A stretch of 64,000 nt of DNA from Celeribacter ethanolicus. GTDB taxonomy: Bacteria; Pseudomonadota; Alphaproteobacteria; Rhodobacterales; Rhodobacteraceae. A program made the translations under genes and the position numbers. Shown in pieces: positions 61,774-64,000 of this stretch. Where the stretch lies: assembly GCF_001550095.1 (NCBI RefSeq), contig NZ_LRUC01000006.1, positions 62,001 to 126,000 of the forward strand, in the 5' to 3' direction. The notes under the pieces are model-generated. The model did no database searches, was not told the origin of the DNA, and saw only the letters and a list, made by a program, of their open reading frames with translations. How positions within the stretch are numbered: position 1 is the first letter of the stretch; every line of letters begins with the position of its first letter.

Positions 61774-62736
61774 TTAGGCCGCCAGGCCCTTCGATCCCAT
61801 GTCGAGGAACTTCTTGCGGCGGTCCTTGAGGATGGTCTCCGGCTTTTTCTTTTGCAGCGGGGCGAGCATCGCCTCAATCGCCTTGCCGACGGCGGCAATC
61901 GTCGCCTCGCGGTCGCGTTGCGCGCCGCCGAGCGGTTCGGGGATGATCTGGTCGATCACGCCGAGTTTGTGCAGGTCCTGCGCGGTCAGGCGTAGCGCTT
62001 CGGCGGCCTCGCGCATCTTCTCTGCATCTTTCCAGAGGATCGAGGCGCAGCCCTCCGGGGAGATCACCGAATAGACCGAATGTTCCAGCATCGCGAGTTT
62101 GTTGGCGGAGGCAAAGGCCACAGCGCCGCCGGAGCCACCTTCGCCGATGATGACAGAGATCATCGGCACCTTGAGATTGAGACATTTCTCGGTCGAGCGT
62201 GCAATCGCTTCCGATTGGCCGCGCTCTTCCGCGCCCTTGCCCGGATAGGCGCCGGGGGTGTCGACCAGCGCGATCACCGGCAGGCCGAAGCGGTCGGCGA
62301 GATCCATCAGACGGATGGCCTTGCGATAGCCTTCGGGACGCGCCATGCCGAAGTTGCGTTCGATGCGGGATTTGGTGTCATGGCCTTTTTCCTGACCGAT
62401 CACCACCACGGGCTGATCGTTGAACCGCGCCAGACCGCCCATGACGGCATGGTCATCGGCAAAGTTCCGGTCGCCGGCCAGCGGCGTGTATTCGGTAAAC
62501 AGCGCCTCGATGTAATCCTTGCAATGCGGCCGGTCGGGGTGGCGCGCGACCTGGCATTTGCGCCAAGGCGTCAGACCTTTGTAAAGGTCCTTGAGCATAT
62601 CCGCGGCTTTCTTGTCCAAAGCGGCGGCTTCTTTCTCGACATCCATCTCTTCGTTGGCGCGGGCCAATGCGCGCAGTTCCTCGGCTTTGCCCTCGATCTC
62701 GGCCAAAGGTTTTTCGAATTCGAGATAGTGAGTCAT
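61774..62736 (-). CDS. accA: acetyl-CoA carboxylase carboxyltransferase subunit alpha
   Basis: 320-residue subunit that forms malonyl-CoA for fatty-acid synthesis with AccD. N-terminal [18 protein letters not shown], central [20 protein letters not shown] and the oxyanion-loop [12 protein letters not shown] are family hallmarks. Standard length, no neighbours in a common operon. Confidence 0.97.
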   Translation of the reverse strand: MTHYLEFEKPLAEIEGKAEELRALARANEEMDVEKEAAALDKKAADMLKDLYKGLTPWRKCQVARHPDRPHCKDYIEALFTEYTPLAGDRNFADDHAVMGGLARFNDQPVVVIGQEKGHDTKSRIERNFGMARPEGYRKAIRLMDLADRFGLPVIALVDTPGAYPGKGAEERGQSEAIARSTEKCLNLKVPMISVIIGEGGSGGAVAFASANKLAMLEHSVYSVISPEGCASILWKDAEKMREAAEALRLTAQDLHKLGVIDQIIPEPLGGAQRDREATIAAVGKAIEAMLAPLQKKKPETILKDRRKKFLDMGSKGLAA

Positions 62737-62864
62737 GCGGACCTCCGAACGGTTTCGACCCCGTATATGGCTATTTTCGCGCGCGGGTGCAACTCAGCAA
62801 GATTTGTGATCTGCTGAAACGGTATCTCTCCCGCCAAGGACATGTTGAAAGGATACGGGGATTA

Positions 62865-63704
62865 ATGGCGCGGCACGCTTATGAAGATCGGCTCTTGCGG
62901 GTGCTTGATCATGTCTATGCCCATCTCGATGGCGATCTTTCGCTCGACACTTTGGCGGATGTCGCGGCCCTGTCGCGGTTTCATTTCCACCGGGTGTTTT
63001 CGGCGATGACCGGAGAGACGGTGGCGGGGTTCATCCGGCGGGTGCGGCTTTACAAAGCCTCACATCTTCTTGTGCGCAGCGAAGACGGGATCGAGCGCAT
63101 CGCGCAGCTTTGCGGCTACCCCAATCCGCGCAGTTTCGCCCGTGCCTTTCAGGATGCCTTTGGACTGACGCCCACCGCTTTTCGGGCGCGCGGCGTCGAG
63201 ATGCCGCCTCTGCGGCTCACGGAAAAAGGAGACTACGTTATGTATGAAATTAAGGTGGAAGACCGCGCGCCGGCGTCTTTTGCAGGTGTGGCGCATCGGG
63301 GTGATTACACGGAGATCGGGCAGGCCTTCGAGGTGGCCGCCAAAACCGCCCTGTCGCGCGGTATGGGGCCGGTGCTCGGGCCGATGGTCGGCGTGTATTT
63401 TTCCAACCCCGGCGAGGTGCCGGTCGAGGAGATGCGGAGCATGGCAGGGTTTATCCTGACGGGGGACGCGACGCTTGAGGCCCCGCTCGACCCCTTTGCG
63501 CTAACGGGCGGGCGTTACGCCGTGTTGCGCCATGTCGGGCCTTATACCGGGTTGCGTCAGGCCTATGATTATCTTTATGGCAAATGGTTGCCCGAAAGTG
63601 GTGAGGAGCCGCGCGACGGGCCGCCGTTCGAAATCTATGAAAACACCCCGATGGACACCGCGCCGGAGGATTTGGTGACGCTGATCTGCGCGCCGATCCA
63701 GTGA
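62865..63704 (+). CDS. AraC-family regulator fused to GyrI-like effector domain
   Basis: 279 residues. Residues 1-105 hold two helix-turn-helix units of the AraC type (LDTLADVAALSRFHFHRVFS and IAQLCGYPNPRSFARAFQDA). Residues about 125-279 form a GyrI/SbmC-like small-molecule domain (PASFAGVAHRGDYTEIGQAF, FALTGGRYAVLRHVGPYTGL). Such Rob-like fusions control drug or stress responses. ATG 62865 with GGGG upstream; an open frame runs further 5'. Confidence 0.9.
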   Translation: MARHAYEDRLLRVLDHVYAHLDGDLSLDTLADVAALSRFHFHRVFSAMTGETVAGFIRRVRLYKASHLLVRSEDGIERIAQLCGYPNPRSFARAFQDAFGLTPTAFRARGVEMPPLRLTEKGDYVMYEIKVEDRAPASFAGVAHRGDYTEIGQAFEVAAKTALSRGMGPVLGPMVGVYFSNPGEVPVEEMRSMAGFILTGDATLEAPLDPFALTGGRYAVLRHVGPYTGLRQAYDYLYGKWLPESGEEPRDGPPFEIYENTPMDTAPEDLVTLICAPIQ

Positions 63705-63713
63705 TCCAATAGA

Positions 63714-63746
63714 AACGCCCCGAAGCCTGAGCCTCGGGGCGTTATC
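63714..63746. terminator. bidirectional terminator after the AraC gene
   Basis: Perfect 10-bp stem AACGCCCCGA (63714-63723) / TCGGGGCGTT (63734-63743) with a 10-nt loop. A T-run of modest length follows on the - strand. Sits between convergent genes. Confidence 0.75.
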
Positions 63747-63756
63747 GCCTCAACGG

Positions 63757-63774
63757 CCGTGCCTCCCCGCACGG
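63757..63774 (-). terminator. second hairpin near the end of the CitE-type lyase gene
   Basis: CCGTGC CTCCCC GCACGG, perfect 6-bp stem, 12 bp after the lyase stop on the - strand. No T-run; may act with the stronger hairpin next to it. Confidence 0.35.
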
Positions 63775-63785
63775 TCGGAGGGATT

Positions 63786-64000
63786 TCAGGAGTTCGCGAT
63801 CAACTCGGATTGGGCCACGATGACCTCGGCCTGTTTGATCGAGGCGATGTCGACCAAACGGCCTTTGTAAACGGTCGCGCCTTCGCCATTGGCCTTGGCC
63901 TGTTCCATCGCGGCGAGGATTTCGCGGGCCTCGGTGACGGCCTCTTCGGAGGGGGTGAACACTTCGTTGGCCAGCGCGATCTGTTTCGGGTGGATCGCCC
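63786..64000 (-). CDS. CitE-type lyase, 3' part (L-malyl-CoA/beta-methylmalyl-CoA lyase-like)
   Basis: Only the last 70 codons are here, ending at TGA 63786-63788. The sequence AIHPKQIALANEVFTPSEEA, a helix, and KGRLVDIASIKQAEVIVAQS match the C-terminus of malyl-CoA lyases (Mcl1) of Rhodobacter and related CitE-family enzymes of the ethylmalonyl-CoA pathway. The exact substrate cannot be settled from this fragment. The start lies to the right of the window. Confidence 0.8.
   Translation of the reverse strand, partial: AIHPKQIALANEVFTPSEEAVTEAREILAAMEQAKANGEGATVYKGRLVDIASIKQAEVIVAQSELIANS

Noticed and set aside
1-64000. tRNA, rRNA, CRISPR arrays, insertion sequences and prophage genes
   Set aside because: I looked for conserved tRNA arms, repeat-spacer periodicity, transposase and integrase motifs and saw none.

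Overview
The window looks like chromosomal DNA of a marine-type alphaproteobacterium of the Rhodobacteraceae/Roseobacteraceae. The evidence is the GC-rich coding sequence with many GTG starts and 4-base start/stop overlaps, the polyol ABC transporter plus mannitol dehydrogenase pair, the 44-residue aa3-type cytochrome oxidase subunit IV, the TIGR02302-type protein after lysA, the ftsE-ftsX-plsC run and a truncated malyl-CoA-lyase-like gene at the right edge. Genus cannot be told from the sequence alone. I see no rRNA, tRNA, insertion sequence, prophage, integrase or CRISPR array. This is core and housekeeping DNA, so the unusual signals are mostly regulatory or are odd members of known families.

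Layout. 1-2.7 kb: end of a polyol/sugar ABC transporter and mannitol dehydrogenase. 2.7-5.9 kb: zinc uptake, zur-znuC-znuB facing znuA across a symmetric promoter/operator. 6.0-8.7 kb: S49 peptidase, a tiny zinc-ribbon membrane protein, a Ca2+/Na+ antiporter and an SDR. 9.0-12.2 kb: uvrC-pgsA-moaD-moaE. 12.3-16.8 kb: OmpA-like protein and partner, ubiA, rsmE. 16.9-19.4 kb: gshA and two DUF805 proteins. 19.5-23.4 kb: pyrB, two unknown membrane proteins, a catalytically degenerate pyrC and plsY, read leftward. 23.5-25.5 kb: UDG-like protein, LysE exporter, moaB. 25.6-30.4 kb: RND efflux adaptor and pump. 30.4-36.2 kb: DsbD-alpha-like protein, AlgH, acyl-CoA dehydrogenase, MBL hydrolase, DUF6173-like protein, COX IV and a lipoprotein. 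36.2-38.8 kb: azlCD, a membrane protein and greA. 39.2-45.9 kb: ETF-QO, TPR lipoprotein-like protein, ispE, polyprenyl synthase, DUF2007, a TrmN6-like methyltransferase, DUF465. 45.9-48.9 kb: EamA transporter, phaB, phaA. 49.0-52.1 kb: EAL phosphodiesterase, Aer-type PAS protein, TlpA-like thioredoxin. 52.1-57.5 kb: argH, lipoprotein, lysA, TIGR02302. 57.5-61.7 kb: zinc-ribbon protein, ftsEX, plsC, PNPOx-like protein. 61.8-64 kb: accA, AraC-GyrI regulator, and the 3' end of a CitE-type lyase.

Themes. Several genes feed membrane and lipid work (plsY, plsC, pgsA, accA, ubiA, polyprenyl synthase) and respiration (ETF-QO, COX IV). Carbon storage (phaA, phaB) sits apart from any phaC. Nothing here is a clear new multi-gene system. 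The best leads are: a matching 18-bp motif placed 55-56 bp upstream of both phaA and phaB; an intrinsic terminator just upstream of the greA start, pointing into greA; the palindromic divergent znu promoter; two unknown membrane proteins translationally coupled between pyrB and a pseudo-dihydroorotase; an Aer-like PAS protein with what looks like a degenerate chemoreceptor tip; and a family-4-like UDG lacking three of the four iron-sulfur cysteines.
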